A DNA stretch of 64,000 bases from Glandiceps talaboti. Its lineage: Eukaryota > Hemichordata > Enteropneusta > Spengelidae. Under the pieces are notes generated by a model. It was given only the letters and a program-made list of their open reading frames with translations. It did not search any database and had not been told where the DNA came from. Every line of letters starts with the position of its first letter. Position 1 is the first letter of the stretch. The stretch covers positions 13,210,391 to 13,274,390 of the forward strand of contig NC_135564.1 of assembly GCF_964340395.1 (NCBI RefSeq), in the 5' to 3' direction. Shown one piece after another: positions 1-14,044 of the stretch. The translations under genes and the position numbers were made by a program.

Positions 1-1072
1 GTTAGTAAGTTTACCAAACTATACCTTGGGTATAATACAGTAGGAGTTAATGTAATCTAGTGACAAATAGTTGGTAAGTTTACTAAACTATACCTTGGGT
101 ATAAGCTGATACAGAATTAGTTGATAAGGTTATATTCTTTACACTAAGGTTTTGGGAAACCTGATAAAAGTTGTATACATTGTGCCTTGGGAATTCAGAC
201 TACTAACTACAGTTAGACTACAGGGTAGACATTACAAGCACCTGGCTCTCCTGTTGCCATCTTTGGGGTTCAAGACTGCAATGAATTGGTTACCAAAAGG
301 GTAACGTCACTCCAGGAAATAAAATGATATATTTCTATGAATTTATAAACGATTATAATGTTTTCAATTGGATAAAAAATATGTCCAGGTTTACATTGTC
401 TTGGCTTTATTAGAATGAATTCTATGTTTCACCTGCATCCTTGTAGGCTGCTTGTTGCTGATGTCATACACACATTTCCATGATGTAATACACGTGTAAC
501 TGTGATGTCATACTCATATTCCCATGATGTTTATATACATGTATCCATGATGTCATATGTATATGGATGGGTAATGGTTCAACCACAGCATCATCACATC
601 ACAGACATGTAAGTAGTCTGTGTGTCATCGCCATAGCAACAGAAGGCATGAAAGAAGTTCCACAACTAGGAAAATAAACTTAAGACGCCCAAATGTTGTC
701 TTCTTGACAGTTTTTGTGAGAGATATAGTATAAAACATAAATTTATTGTTCTTGGTAGAACAAATGTCAATAAACGTAAGAGCAAAAAAGAAATCGTGCT
801 GAGTACACTACATCGCATTTTAATCAGATTGGTGGAAAATACCAATAACACTAGTTATTCACCTAGTTGTTTTTGTACTTTCATGCCTTCTATTCATATT
901 CTGAGTTTTAGATCATTTGAAATGTCATCATTGTCTCTCTATATAAAAAGCTACTACATGTGTATTGTCCCCACAGCTGAAGTAAGGTTCAGTCATGCTT
1001 TTGTCATTGCAAATTAAGTGTCTCTGCCAGAGCCTGTGTATATGTATGTATGTATGTGTGTGTGTGTGTGTG

Positions 1073-1137
<65 letters not shown>

Positions 1138-2586
1138 GCCAGGTCTGTCTGTCTGTCTGCCAGTCTGTCTGTGTGTCTGTCTGTATGTATGTATGTATGT
1201 ATGTATGTATGTATGTATGTATGTATGTATGTATGTATGTATGTATGTATGTATGTATGTATGTATGTATGTATGTATGTATGTATGTATGTATGTATGT
1301 ATGTATGTATGTACGTACGTACGTACGTACGTACATACGTACATACGTATGCATGTACGTATGCACGTACGGTATGTATGTATGTATGTATGTATGTATG
1401 TATGTATGTATGTATGTATGTATGTATGTACATGTATGTATGTATGTATGTATGTATGTATGTTACATGCCTGTCTGCCTGCCTATCTGTCTGTCTGTCT
1501 GTCTGTCTGCCTGTCAATATGTCTGTCTGTCTGTCTGTCTGCCTATGCATTCTTGTATGCATAATATATGCACATGTCTGTGTTTATATGTCTCTGCGCT
1601 TGTGGCTGTGCCTCTCTGTATGTACATGTATGTATGTGTGTGTGTCTGTCTTTGTGTCTGTGTCTGTGTCTGTGTCTGTGTCTGTGTCTGTGTCTGTGTA
1701 ATGTTATGTGATATTTGTTTAGCAGGCAGTGTAATATTTATGTAGCCTTTGGGATACAGATGTCAGTGTATCAAAACATTTGATAAATCTCATATATTGA
1801 TTTGTTACTCTTAATCAGTTTGTTGAGTTGAATAAAGAATAATTGCACTTTAGGGACTGGCAGTAATCAAAACTGACACACAGCTTCAATACGTTATATC
1901 TGAAAACTTATACCAACTTATCAATTTATTGTGATTTTGTGTTTAAAAATACACAAACTTATCAACTGCAGAAATATACCAATTAAAGCTGCACTAGCCA
2001 CAACTGGAACTTATTTTGAAACTTGTTAGATATGATGCCCTAATCATAATATTGAACACCCTGAGCAGTATTGAATCATAAACATATTTGTGTAGCAGTG
2101 CATATGCATAGTATGGTGCAAATATGTCCAATCAAATTAATTTCTGGGTCTCCACCCCAAAATCAGCACACTGAACACAATCACGATTTCAACCTGTTGC
2201 TGTATTACATATGGATAAATTGACCTCTCATTAACATATACAATGAATTATTGGTATTTGAACCATTTCCAGTGACTGTATTGTTGGTTGTCAGATCAAA
2301 ACAATAAGACTCGTGTCACAGCTAGGGCAGGTTTAAGTTACAATTACACTGACCTGTCAATTCACTTGATCACTTAGAACTAAACGTATCAACTTTACAG
2401 GATAATTTAATTGTCATGAAGTTCTCCAACATATCAATACACATATTCTGTTAAAGATCTAACGTTCACTATATTCATGATAAAAATTCCTGTAATTTTT
2501 TGTCAAACTGTTAATTATCATGTGTATATAGTTCACCATTGTGTTGTTCAAATCCTTGCATGGTAACTGTAAATCATATCTTACAG
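1..2586. other. Upstream intron sequence of HNF4 (no exon seen)
   Basis: I see no coding exon here. HNF4 exons for the zinc-finger DNA-binding domain are expected upstream but are not recognisable, so this is probably one intron of HNF4 (inference). It holds a roughly 70-bp unit repeated twice at 1-120 (shared core TATACCTTGGGTATAA), several TGATGTCATA motifs at 455-565, and a long compound microsatellite described separately. Confidence 0.6.
1045..1700. repeat. Compound microsatellite (GTCT)n/(GTAT)n/(GTAC)n/(GTCTGT)n
   Basis: Successive blocks are TG dinucleotides, (TGTC)n at about 1073-1180, (GTAT)n at about 1183-1312, a short (GTAC)n patch near 1311-1345, more (GTAT)n to about 1462, then (GTCT)n and (GTCTGT)n to 1698. 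Long open frames across it on both strands are only periodic YVCM, CLSV, HTYI or TDRQ peptides and are not genes. Confidence 0.95.
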
Positions 2587-5500
2587 ATGTTTCCTCACCA
2601 GATTCCGTCAACTCCAATGCCAGAGAACAGTCTCACAGCCAAGAAAGTCGCCACACCAGAAGACATATGTGACAGTATGAAGCAGCAATTACTTGTCTTA
2701 GTTGAATGGGCCAAATATATCCCAAGTTTCTGTGAATTACCACTCGATGACCAGGTATGTTTATTAACATTTTCTGCCATGGTTTTCTTTGTTATCATAG
2801 GATGTAACATTTCACTCACAGATTGTGTGCCCTCTAAGCCAATTTGATATGCCACTGATGGACAGCAAATTCTTGTCACCCATCAACATGCTCCCCATCC
2901 CTTACTATGCTGCTGCACTGATGCACACTAATTTGTCACCCACCAAAATTTGATGCTGTCTTATCTCTTACTGTGTGGTGACCAGTTTGCCTACAAAATC
3001 AATTTGCTGTACCACTGATGCACACCAATTTGTCACCCACCAAATTTGATGTTCCCCTATCTCTTACTGTGTGGTGACCAGTTTGCCTACAAAGTCAATT
3101 TGCTGTACTACTGATGCACACCAATTTGTCACCCACCTAATTTGGTGTTTCGAAATTTCTTACAATGTAGTGATTCACATGAAAACACAGTGTTTATCAT
3201 TTTGACTTACAACAATAAATGTTGTCTTCTTTTAGAGGAGTCAACACACTGCTGTCACAGATTCAAACAGTTTTGACCCTTTTTAAGTAGAAAATTTCTT
3301 TGAGGGTGGTCAAGTGGCATTTTGGTAAAATATGATTGCATCTTATTTGTAATCTCTTAAAAGTCTGTGATGTACGTCATAAGTACTAGTATTTCAACCA
3401 ATACACAACATACTGTTGATAAGCTGAGAACTTTCAACTGCAAACAGTCAGGCTTGTTCACTCATGATAGAGGGCGCTGTTGATAAGCTGAGAGCTTTCG
3501 ACTGCAAACAGTCAGTCTTGTTCACTCTATGATAGATGGCACTGTTTTATGATCACGTCACAAAGTCATACTTCATAAATCACCAACTTATTTATCGTTT
3601 CCATTTATAGGTTGCCCTCCTTAGAGCACATGCAGGAGAACATTTAGTATTGGGTGTAGCTCGCCGTTCTCTCCACTATAAAGACGTCTTACTGTTAGGA
3701 AATGATGTCATCATACCACGCCACGCACCACAGTTGGAAATCAGTCGCATAGCGTCACGCATACTAGATGAATTAGTACGCCCACTTCGCGATGTCCAGA
3801 TAGATGAACAGGAGTTTGCCTGTTTGAAGGCCATAGTGTTTTTTGATCCAGGTAAAGTCTATATTTCCATCCCAGTTTTCAGCCATGAATGTTGGTGAAA
3901 GTTCAGTGTTTCTCCTCATCTAGCTGCTAGACACTCTGGCAGTTCTGCTAATTTTAAAAGCAGCCACATGTCACATGGCACCCAATGCACTGCCGTGGGC
4001 TTGCTGAAGCTGAGCACTAGATCTAGAGGTTTTGTCATTTTCAGCTTTTCCAAGTTTACATCCAAGGTCTTGCTATAAAACTATACCTCTCCCTGTTTTC
4101 AATCAGCCATGTTGTTTCAAATTTATGTAAAACTGTCACTTTTCTAGAATCTATTCTGAATTCACTAATGACATTAAAATGTTGTGACTTTTGTTATTTC
4201 AACTACAAAAACATATTGAACCATGGCAATGGTTAGAGCTCCAACCAGAAATCATAACACTGTCATTATGACATAAATTTTTAGTTACCAATAAATTAAT
4301 AAAACCACCATGGTATTGGTTTCTAATTCTCATGTAGTATATTTAATCACCTCTATCACACTGTTAACTCAGATATTCCTGTAAATCAATTTTAGTGTGT
4401 GTTGTGTATTTGTACTTTTACTGTTCTTCCACCAAAAATGGGACCTCCTTTACAGACTGTAGCTATAATAGAATGGTGTGGTCATTGTTATTTCTGTTTG
4501 TTGACAGATGCAAAAGGTTTGAGTGACAACATGAAGATTAAAGCTATCCGATATCAAGTACAAATCAACCTTGAAGACTACATCAATGACAGGCAATACG
4601 ACTCTAGAGGGCGCTTTGGTGAAATGTTGCTTGTCTTACCATCCTTACAAAGTATCACATGGCACATGATAGAACAAGTTCAGTTTGCTAAGTTGTTTGG
4701 TGTCGCCAAGATAGACAACCTCTTACAAGAAATGCTTCTTGGAGGTAAAGTAATCATTAGTATATGTAAAGTTATCAACTTTAAATAAAATGTTCCTTCT
4801 CTTTTTTTTTTTGTTACATTCTCTTACATTCAAAATCATTAGTCTCCCCAGCTGGCACAGCTGAGAGGGGGCTACAGGAATGGCATCCATCTGTCTGTCT
4901 GTCTGTCAGTGCATCCATCTGTCTGTCTGTGCATCCCTGTTCAGCTAAATCTTCAACATTCCAATGACATTCAGTTCGATGGAGTGTTGATACTGCAATG
5001 AACTGCAAGTTTCTCTACTTATTTTTGATGAGAGGGGTATAACAACTGCCTGTAATAACTACTGGGTATTGAAGCAATCACTGATGTAATGCTAATAGAA
5101 GGTAGCGAGGAGATATTCACATTATTTGTGAAAGTGTTAAAATGACCTTATGATGTTTGATGACTATTTTATATCTTTTTTTTACAGTAACTGACGTATT
5201 TTGAAATGTTTATTAAGTTGGTGCATAGAAATCACAGGAAGTGTCAGCACCCTTAGTTGTTATCTTGACCGAGAAAAATGCTAACTTATATTGTTTGTAT
5301 TTCAGGAACCAGCAACGATCCACAGCAGACGTCAGTTGTACAATCTACGTCTGTCACCACAGATCACCTGACCAATGGCCATGCTATTCTTAACACAGGT
5401 GAGACACCTATTTCACCTGCACACACCAACCCGGAGTACGTGAAAATCCACCCACAAGTACCAATACACGTCCCAAAACGTGAAGACCTGACTGACATGG

Positions 5501-5619
5501 ACAACTATGCCTCCACCAGAATCACACAAGCTAAATATACAAATGCCACCACAGCGCCACCAACCACCGCTCAGTACGAAGAAATTATGACAAGTAAAAC
5601 AGAGACTGCCACAAGTTGA
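2587..5619 (+). CDS. HNF4: HNF4-type nuclear receptor, 3' part (ligand-binding and F domains)
   Basis: Hepatocyte nuclear factor 4 (NR2A) is a nuclear transcription factor that binds DNA as a homodimer and holds fatty acids in its pocket. Four exons are visible: 2587-2754, 3611-3851, 4508-4744 and 5306-5619 (stop TGA 5617-5619). All junctions have AG/GT and the phases match (0, 1, 1). The translation gives the HNF4 ligand-binding domain: [20 protein letters not shown], then the RAHAGEHL and [13 protein letters not shown] segments, [25 protein letters not shown], and the AF-2 helix LLQEMLLGG. The last exon codes a 104-residue Ser/Thr/Pro/His-rich F domain ending ETATS. It is shorter than the mammalian F domain and I saw no match to the mammalian C-terminal tail. 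The exons for the DNA-binding domain lie before the window, so the gene is partial here. The family assignment is near certain; which HNF4 paralogue applies is open, and invertebrates usually have one. Confidence 0.97.
2830..3170. repeat. Tandem repeat, about 98-bp unit, in an HNF4 intron
   Basis: Three to four units share TGATGCACACCAATTTGTCA, then CACCC and later TGTGGTGACCAGTTTGCC. The two central units are nearly identical; the outer ones are decayed. Confidence 0.85.
3415..3545. repeat. Two-copy 63-bp direct repeat in an HNF4 intron
   Basis: The unit beginning GTTGATAAGCTGAGA occurs twice in a row with few differences, about 60 bp before the 3611 exon. Confidence 0.85.
4836..5040. mobile_element. 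Fragment of a non-autonomous DNA repeat with GTCT/GACAGAC-type core
   Basis: The segment opens TTAGTCTCCCCAGCTGGCAC and contains two (TGTC)n patches separated by TGCATCCATC. Its layout (a TAGTC.CCC end next to short tetranucleotide blocks) resembles the right end of the element at 15062-15851. I call it a likely related transposon fragment, with low certainty. Confidence 0.35.
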
Positions 5620-5900
5620 AACCACCAACTGGCAACAAATTAGCGAGTTGGCATGGCAATATGTAGATTAGCAGGTAGTTGCCATGGCAGCAGCTTCATA
5701 AGGTTGTTGCCCTGGCCATATAGCAATCATCATGTGGTTGCCATGGCAACATGTTGATCAGATGGTTGTCATAGCAATGTTAATTAGCAGGTGGTTGCCA
5801 TGGCAACGCATTGATAAATAGGCAAGTGCCTTGTTTCGTCTCGTTATACTTCAAGTGATAATACTTTTTTTTCCAGAAAGAGTTATAATAAAGAAAGATG
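5620..5900 (+). other. HNF4 3' UTR with GTTGCCATGGCAAC repeats and poly(A) signal
   Basis: After the stop codon, a degenerate 45-50 bp unit containing the palindrome GTTGCCATGGCAAC recurs about four times (5650-5815). AATAAA at 5887-5892 is the first good polyadenylation signal. The transcript end is inferred. GTTGCCATGGCAAC also resembles an RFX-type X-box palindrome. Confidence 0.6.
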
Positions 5901-7606
5901 TTTAGTTTGATATATTTTGATATCGATCGCCAAAACTTTTCATGAAAAGTTGGTCATTCAGGTTAACAAATTGAGATGTCTTACACTTTTTTTTTGTACT
6001 TGTCAGCTGTAATGGCACAGGTCACCAGTGTGATCATTCATAGACTGTATGTATAAATGGGTTTGGTATGTTTTCTGTAGTTACTTATCAACTGGATTTG
6101 GATTGACTTGTACAAATTGTTTTTTTTTTTACAAAATCTGACAAGATTAAAGGTAGTAATACCGAAACCATCAAACCTTTATTTTCTAAATTGGAGCACA
6201 GTTGACAACCTTTTTAGACTACAAATAAGTTGAGTATTTGTCACGTCAGCTTAGGATCAAAATTTTGAGAAGAAAATAAGATAATAACACTTATGCAAGA
6301 ACCTGGGATTGAATCATGAGTGTGTAGAGGGAGATGTATTTTCACTGCAACTAGATTTGAATATAGGCAGTATACATTATATATACAACATGTGTTTTTA
6401 TGATCAGTACTTTTATTAGTCTCGTTGGGGCTCTCGCTTCATGGCTACTACCTACAGAGTCTGGGGAAATAGATTCAATATATATGTATGTGACTTCCAC
6501 TTCAGTTAGGGCACACAATCATAGCAATAAGGCCATATATTGAGTTAGTAAAATTATTTGAAATTAACAGATACCTGTTGCTCGAGACTGTCAAACATGT
6601 GACACGAGCTTGGACTGTCAAAGGTAACACAGGGCGTCACATTCTTGGCAGTAAATTTTCCCATGATTCACATGTCCTAACCAATATCAGTAGTTGCATA
6701 CATTTTGTGTACTATTCTCCAGACTCTGTGAGAGATGGTAGAGAATCCCGATAATGAGAGTCTGGATAACTGAGACTAGACTTTTAATATTCTTGTATAG
6801 GACTGCCATCTTTTAGATGTAGAACCCACAAATCACTTTGATTAGAATTTAGTAAATATGGAATTTATTCAAGAGAGTACAAAACTGTAATCAATTTATG
6901 CTGTTTTCATTTGATTGATAATACTTTAAAAAGTTGTAACAAATATTTCTGTTATTGTTGTGTATAACTCTTTTTTTTTTGTTTCGTTTCAAGATGTGAA
7001 AACTAAAGACTAGGTTTTATATCATAGTTCATAGTCTATCAGAATTAAAAGATAAAAATATCACAGATGTCGTAAATATACAAGATTTCTTTGTTGAATT
7101 TGAGAGATTTTACAATTTCAATGAAATAATGAACCATTTTATAAATTGATTCACAGGAAAATGAAATAATCAGCAATTGATAATCAGGGATGTAGATAAG
7201 AGCCGGTAGCCAGCAACATTAACCGCCTACTCTGCAATGTTTTGCCGGCTGCTTTTTTAGAAATTTTTTCAAAATTGTTTGTGTCAACCAGTATATTTCC
7301 GTTGTTGGGCAGATTCATGGGTCTGCTTCATATAAATAGCACTGCTTGCTACTTTTCATATTTGACTAGCTACTTTTAAAATTACGTACATCCCTGACAA
7401 AAACAAATGATAAGGAACATTTTACCATGCATAAACACTACTTATACCATGATCATTCTGCATTTTGACAATGTGCCTGTAGAAGTCACTCGTTTTGTGT
7501 GCTAAAACTTTGTATCTAAATTTTCTTTCTGCAGTGTCATTATATTCCTTATATTTCCTAAATTAAGCTTTTGCAGGCATGATTATATCTGTTCAATATC
7601 TTTCTT

Positions 7607-7698
7607 CATTCGGCTGGAAAATACTTGACAAATAGGTTTTGCCACTACAAGTTCTCGACTCATTGCAACAAGGTCTATTTTGTCACTCATATTTTCCT
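7607..7698. mobile_element. Fold-back MITE, family TTCATTCxGCC
   Basis: The ends are TTCATTCGGCTGGAAAATAC and, inverted, ATATTTTCCTAGGCTGGAA. The same family is present at 31879-31987 and 52843-52925. This copy is decayed. Confidence 0.55.
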
Positions 7699-7789
7699 AG
7701 GCTGGAATAAGAAAAATACTTAGAAATAATATCTATGGAAAAATATGCACACACTGTATAGTTTATACAATAATCAAGATTATCATATG

Positions 7790-8350
7790 TATATAGACAG
7801 ATTTCTTGTATTATTTTTTATCGTTCAGTTTGTTTGGGGCAGTGATTGGTGTCTTTGTTGAGAGTCAATCTTTAGGGATTCTTTTATACTTAACATAGTG
7901 AGGGGTGATCAAGTGAATGAGCATTCAGAGATATGCATACTTTAATAACAGTGAATGGTAGTCATACACATACACATACAACAACAAAGGTTAGGGGTAG
8001 TCAAGTGAATGAACATTGAGAAATGCACGTACTCTTAAGAATAGTGAGGGTTAGTCAAGTGAATGAACATTCAAAAATGCACATACTCTTAGAATAGTGA
8101 GGGGTAGTCAAGTGAATTAACTTTCAAAAATAAACACACTTTAACAATAGTTAGGGGGTAGTCAAGTGAATGAGTATTCAAAAGTAAAAAAGAAATATGC
8201 ATAGCAAACATGGCCATAGCCAAGCAAAGTTATATTTTGCAGTTCTCTTACAATGCCATTCGTGGTACGTGTATTTTTACATGCCGTTTTCTTGGGCATC
8301 ACGGTGATTGGGGTTATCTTTGAAAGTCAGTCTTCAGGGGTTCTTTTATA
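7790..8350. repeat. Tandem 53-bp repeat flanked by a direct duplication
   Basis: Units containing GTAGTCAAGTGAATGA recur about five times between 7897 and 8190. The flanks are themselves duplicated: a block with TGGTGTCTTTGTTGAGAGTC at 7845-7880 matches GGGGTTATCTTTGAAAGTC at 8310-8335. This implies an older, larger duplication that includes the array. Confidence 0.75.
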
Positions 8351-9772
8351 CCTATCTTCAAAAACAGTTTCATAGCGTTGTCCTTTTTTGAAAGGTGTGT
8401 GTCTCACGTATTGAGCACAAGTTTTGGGTGTTTTCTGTTGAACATTCTGTTAATTCAGTAACTCAAGATCTAATTGTCTACTGGCATTCCTAATGTGTAT
8501 AATTATGTCCCACCTTTGAAGTCAACTTTTACCATGACTGGTCAAATTTTGAGAATTTTTACAAGTTAATGGAATCAATTTTTACAGAAATCTGAAAATC
8601 GTAATAAATTGACTTTTATCAGGAATGTATAGTGATTGTTGTTTGTGTTATGAAATACATACATTTGATTGTAACCAAACAGATTGTGTGTATGTGTGTA
8701 AGGGAGGCCTTACTTATTTCTATGTTTGACCTGACCGACCCAATAATTCTTCAATCTAGTGAAATAATTTTTTTTAAACTGCGCCCTCTATGGCAGGATG
8801 ACAAAAAATTTCAAAATGTCACCAATGGTAAGATGGTGAACCCACAAGTTCGTATCTGGGCAAAAGATATTCATTGCCAAAATTCAGGGCCAGCAAATGG
8901 TTCAAAGTTTCTTTATGACATTACTGCCATTTCTATGTTATTCAGACTAATGATAATGAATTGAAAGCATTATCAACTGTACACATGCACTTACTTTTTC
9001 AAAATAATTTTTTTAACCTACTGACCCATCCTTTGAAGATGTTACATTGCGAAACATAGAAGAATGAGTAAGGCCGTCCTAATCAGTGAATTCACTGTAG
9101 GAATTATGGTGTATGTGTTGGTTGGTTGTTGGTATCTGTATGATTCTCTATGGTTAACTTCAAGGACCGCCTTATCAAATGAAAGTAAATTTGTGTGCCA
9201 AACAGAACACTGTAAATTTGAAGTTTTTGTTTGCACACTTCAGTCATTGTCAACAAACTGTAATCTGAAGAGTGAGTCAATCCGTTGACAAAAACTGAAG
9301 TGTGCTGACGAAAATGTTGGGTACGATTGTAAGTTTGTGTTTGGAGCAAAAGTTTACTTTTGAATTGAATTGAATTTATTTGGCAATAAAATATAGTAAA
9401 AACATACATATAAAAGTATTGCCGAGAATATTTCCATTGTGGTCCTCGATAATGGTACAATGATTTAGCAACACAGATTTCTCATTGTAATATTCAGATT
9501 ATTTCAAAGCAGATTGCAAAGACACAGAATGATGTACATGCACAACATGGACACTACTGTCAAAGACACTCAAACCACGTCATACAAATAAATAATACAC
9601 AACATATACTGTTACATGTATAAAATTTCACTTTATTTTTCATTCAAATCATGAAAACTATACCAAAGAGTTACAATGTAGTCTTACTTGTAAAAGGGCA
9701 TAAACTGAGTTTATTTGCTATTGACAAAACTCATACCTGATATTCAGCCATTCAATGACATAATTTAGTATG

Positions 9773-9983
<211 letters not shown>

Positions 9984-10449
9984 AGAAAATGTCATGGTAA
10001 CCCTATGTCATCAACTGTGCTAACAATGCCAGAAACCATGTGGCCATATTTCATTGGGAACACCATTTTCAGGCAATAAAGGTATTTTCATAAACTTTGG
10101 GTTCTGGAGAGTCATTTCATGCTTTCACATCACATAAATTTCACAGAATTTACCAAGCAACACCAAATTGAAACTCTATTTCATCTTCATTATCCAACCA
10201 GTGGTCCACTGTTGACTCATAAACTTAACATACATTCATATGTATTAGTTGAACAATGAACATAGTAAGCACTTAGGAGTCATGAATATTCATGTGAAAT
10301 CATGAAATTACTCGCCAGAATCTACACTTTATGTAAATTCTTGTATTTCATAGCGTGGCATTTCATTTAACATTCTACACTGATAATGGATAGAAGTATT
10401 TATAAATGTGTATAAAATAAAATCAGATAAACTCAGTTTGTGCCCTTTT

Positions 10450-10898
10450 ACAGTGAAATTCAACTGACCAGTGTGAAAGGAATAGACACAACTGTGATTT
10501 TCAAGATAAACTCAATTGATAAGACCCCTGTATATAAACAATTACACTCTTTAGAAAGTTGAATTCAAACAATCAATGCCAAGTGTGGTATCTGATAACA
10601 GGAGGTCGTAAAATACAAAACACCAATATCTAGACTGAGTGAAGATGACCTACCTAGAAACACCATTTTTAGACAATCTTGCAATACAATAGCTTGAACC
10701 TTAAATTGAGATTGAACACAAGACATCTATTTTATGACCTCCTGTTATCAGATACCACACTTGGCATTGATTGTTTGAGAATTGGACTTTCCAAAGAGTG
10801 TAATTGTTTACATACAGGAATCTCATCAATATTGAGTTTATCTTTAAAATCACAGTTGTGGCTACTCCTTTCACACTGGTCATTTGAATTTCATTGTA
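10450..10898. repeat. Large inverted repeat, arms about 165 bp
   Basis: The left arm (10450-10615) and right arm (10729-10898) are reverse complements with scattered mismatches: CTGATAACAGGAGGTCGTAA on the left pairs with TTATGACCTCCTGTTATCAG on the right, and GACCAGTGTGAAAGGA pairs with TCCTTTCACACTGGTC. The spacer is about 110 bp. It is probably a decayed fold-back transposon. Confidence 0.85.
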
Positions 10899-12324
10899 AT
10901 AATGGTATATCATTACAACTCATGTTGAAAACTTGTAAAATGCACAAATCTACGGTAGGACTATCATGAACTTTACTTGTTTTAATGAATCAATCTCCTT
11001 ATCTTACATACAGTAAATAAAAATACAAGAACTTGACTTTCTTGTAAGCGAACCCCTACCTATTATATACATCAGGCAACACCCAAGTCAATGGTAAAGA
11101 GCTTTACAAATTAACTGCTCTTTACTTGAAGCAACTTTTTATTATACATCAAAATGTTATCTGTGAAAGAAGAATCAATATGCCATATTGAGGTTACCAA
11201 GGTGATAAAGGATTTCATGGTTTGGCCACTAGGAGTGCTGGTTTCTGTTGTTGTTGTTTTTTTTTGTTTTTTGTTTTTGTAAAAAATTTTAGGGGTGCTG
11301 TTTGCATTCTGTTTTGGGGCTGGAAGTGAGGGCCAGAATAGTTGAGTATTGTAGTGTACAGACAGCAGACATGAAGTTGCAACTCATTTTACTATTGTTG
11401 TTCTCACTACACTGTTTTATTAGCAACTACTGATAATCAAAACATGCCTAACCACTACTGTACTGCATTAGTTCTTCTACACACATTTTGTTCACACTTT
11501 GCGCCTTGCCATGCAATCAGCGGCCATATGCAAATTTTATCCCCCACTTTGCCAAATCTTGGGTGTCCCTTTTAAGATCTTTACCTACAAAATCACCAGA
11601 GCCTCAAGTTAACAGAATATGGCGTATTAATGAAGTCACCATCACGTGTACCATTTCTGGGTACTTCTGAATTAGATATACCATCAGTGTGTTTGCTAAA
11701 GGGTGGTATTAGTACGTAAAATCTACCAGAGCTCCCCAAATCACTTTATCACCGTTCCCAAACAAAATGTGGTACAAATGGTAAATTATGTAAGTTTTAC
11801 CGTGTTTCTTCCATTCTGTTCCAAATCTTAGTAAAAATACTGACCATGTATTCAGTGTAATACACAAAGGCTAGAAAAATTTTGCTACATTAAAAACAAT
11901 ATGCCACATTTCACTTCAAAACTTTACGGCACTCCTAGTGCCTGAAATAGACAATCTTCTGGTTTTGTTCATAACCAGACTACAGCTTTCATTTACCATA
12001 GAACCCAGTCATATACATCATGTATATGAAATCAAATGAAAGCTTCAAACCTAAAATACAAACTACAATAGCACTTGGACACAGATGGCTAGTTTTTCCA
12101 ACCTGCAATACAGTTTTTACTAAGTATGCAAATCAGCAGTCAGGTACATAATAGAGCAAAATCAATTATGCAAATGAGCTTATTAATATGTAAATATGTG
12201 CAACAAATATGAGCAAAATCACACACAGATGTTGTATTATACTATATCTCTGTATGATGCAAATTAATTTGAAAATGTGTTCAGTATCAACCACTCAAAA
12301 TGACTTAAACATAATTATGATCTA

Positions 12325-12465
12325 TATCAGTGAATCAAATCAACATGTGATCTACATCAACCAATGCAATTAACATGCGATTCATATTAACCAATCATAT
12401 CAACATGTGATCATCATCAGCCAAATTAACATGTGATCTATATTAACCAATCAAATTCATTTTCA
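12325..12465. repeat. Tandem 33-bp repeat with ACATGTGAT
   Basis: Four degenerate units of the type CAATCAAATCAACATGTGAT follow one another, each separated by TCTACATCAAC-like sequence. Confidence 0.75.
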
Positions 12466-13659
12466 AATGAGATCCTTGTCAACATATATTATCACACTAC
12501 TCCAGATTAGAACTGCACCACACATACACTTATGCCAACAACCAAAACTTGTTTGTCTATCACACATGATCAGTTTTCAATGGTCAATGTATGAAATGTA
12601 ATTATTGTGATATCAGAACAAAGAATTTCGTATCTAAACAAGTGATATTTCCGCTGCTCTAGAAAACAAACTCTGTAATAATGTCTATCTCTACTCTTCC
12701 AGTTCAATATGCTCAACCACAATGTCTCAATCTAATCACATGATTACTATAACATTGTCAAATTGTCATTAACACAAACAGACATTTGTCAAACTTCTCT
12801 TCTCTGTCTGGTTACAGATTTCTTTCAAAACAGTCTCTTTAAACATTTTGGGTAAATATAGGGTGTTTATATTTATCAGGGTTATTTCTGTTATTTGAAA
12901 CGGTGGGAAAGCAGTTAAGGAATTGTATCACATACAGAGCATTGCAGCTTAGTGTTCACTGGCTATGTTTGATACAAAGAAAGATAAGAAACTACACACG
13001 CTATTCTTTAAGATAGCAAGATTCAATAAATGCAGTTTTTTGCTAAATTTAGTCTCAAAACAAATTAGCATGTAGACATCAAAATATTGGTGCCCACATG
13101 TCTCCGTGTAGTTGCAGTACATTTAATTGGTTTATTTCATTTAGACAAAATGTAGCAAGAAATTGCGACCTTGCTACCTTGTACAGAATATGCAGTTTCT
13201 TACTGGTTTCTGTGTGGTTGATTCAAACTGAGCCAGTGAACACTAACCTGCAATGTGCTGTATTTCGAAGCATTTGCATGTTATGGTGTTTGTAGACTGA
13301 GCTTATTATTGGATTATTGCATCCGATGAGGTTAGAATTAATTGGCCGTTACCATACCACAAAAACCCAATTCTTCTCATCACACTGGCTTATTTAGCAA
13401 TCATGCTGTCATGTTACCAATAGCAACAATATGGACAGTGAGAATTGATGATTAAATATGATTAATTGACAGTAACCACATTAGCACAAAATCAGGCATG
13501 TTCTATAAGTCACTGTGCTCTCTCTATGTGTGTGTGCTTGATTCAATGCGTCATGTATTTGTGTTTATACTGTGAAGCCATTACATTACAGGAATATGAT
13601 GATCACATGTACTGGCCAGTTCAAAATGGCAAAGTGTTATTCATTTGTTGTCATGACAA

Positions 13660-13890
13660 CTAAATTGAATGGTCCATTATGATAACTAAAACGATCAGCC
13701 TAAAAACAATATTGAATTCTTAAGCATTGCTGTGACAACTGAATTAATCAGTATTGTGTTGTCAAGACAACTATCTCGGTCAGTCTACTGTAGTGAACAG
13801 TCCAGTGTTGTCATGACAACTATAAAGTGAGCAGTCCAGTGTTGTCAGGACGATGGAATCAATAAGTCTTATATTGTCATGGCAACTGCA
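13660..13890. repeat. Degenerate tandem repeat with TTGTCATGACAAC palindrome
   Basis: About five units of roughly 45 bp carry the short palindrome TTGTCATGACAAC or variants. It lies just beyond the DCAF11 stop codon, probably in or near its 3' UTR. Confidence 0.65.
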
Positions 13891-14044
13891 TAAATCAATG
13901 AAATAATGTTTTTTTCTAAAAGACATGATATTATAATGAATTTCATTATCAGATGTCACCAGTCAGACTCTGGACTGCCATATCGTACGTAACCCTGACT
14001 TGTAAATGTTACTTTCAACTTTTGACACATCTCACGTTTAAAAA

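Noticed and set aside
1014-1745. Long open frames of 100-230 codons over microsatellites (also at 30319-30969, 41413-41870, 44767-45394, 56726-57074)
   Set aside because: All are translations of 2- and 4-bp repeats (YVCM, HTYI, TDRQ, CLSV periodic peptides) open in many frames at once. Part of the frame ending at 45565 is real avidin exon 1, but its continuation into the repeat is intron.
1-2500. HNF4 DNA-binding-domain exons
   Set aside because: I looked for the zinc-finger Cys pattern and the hinge exon in all plus-strand frames and saw none, so they lie outside the window.
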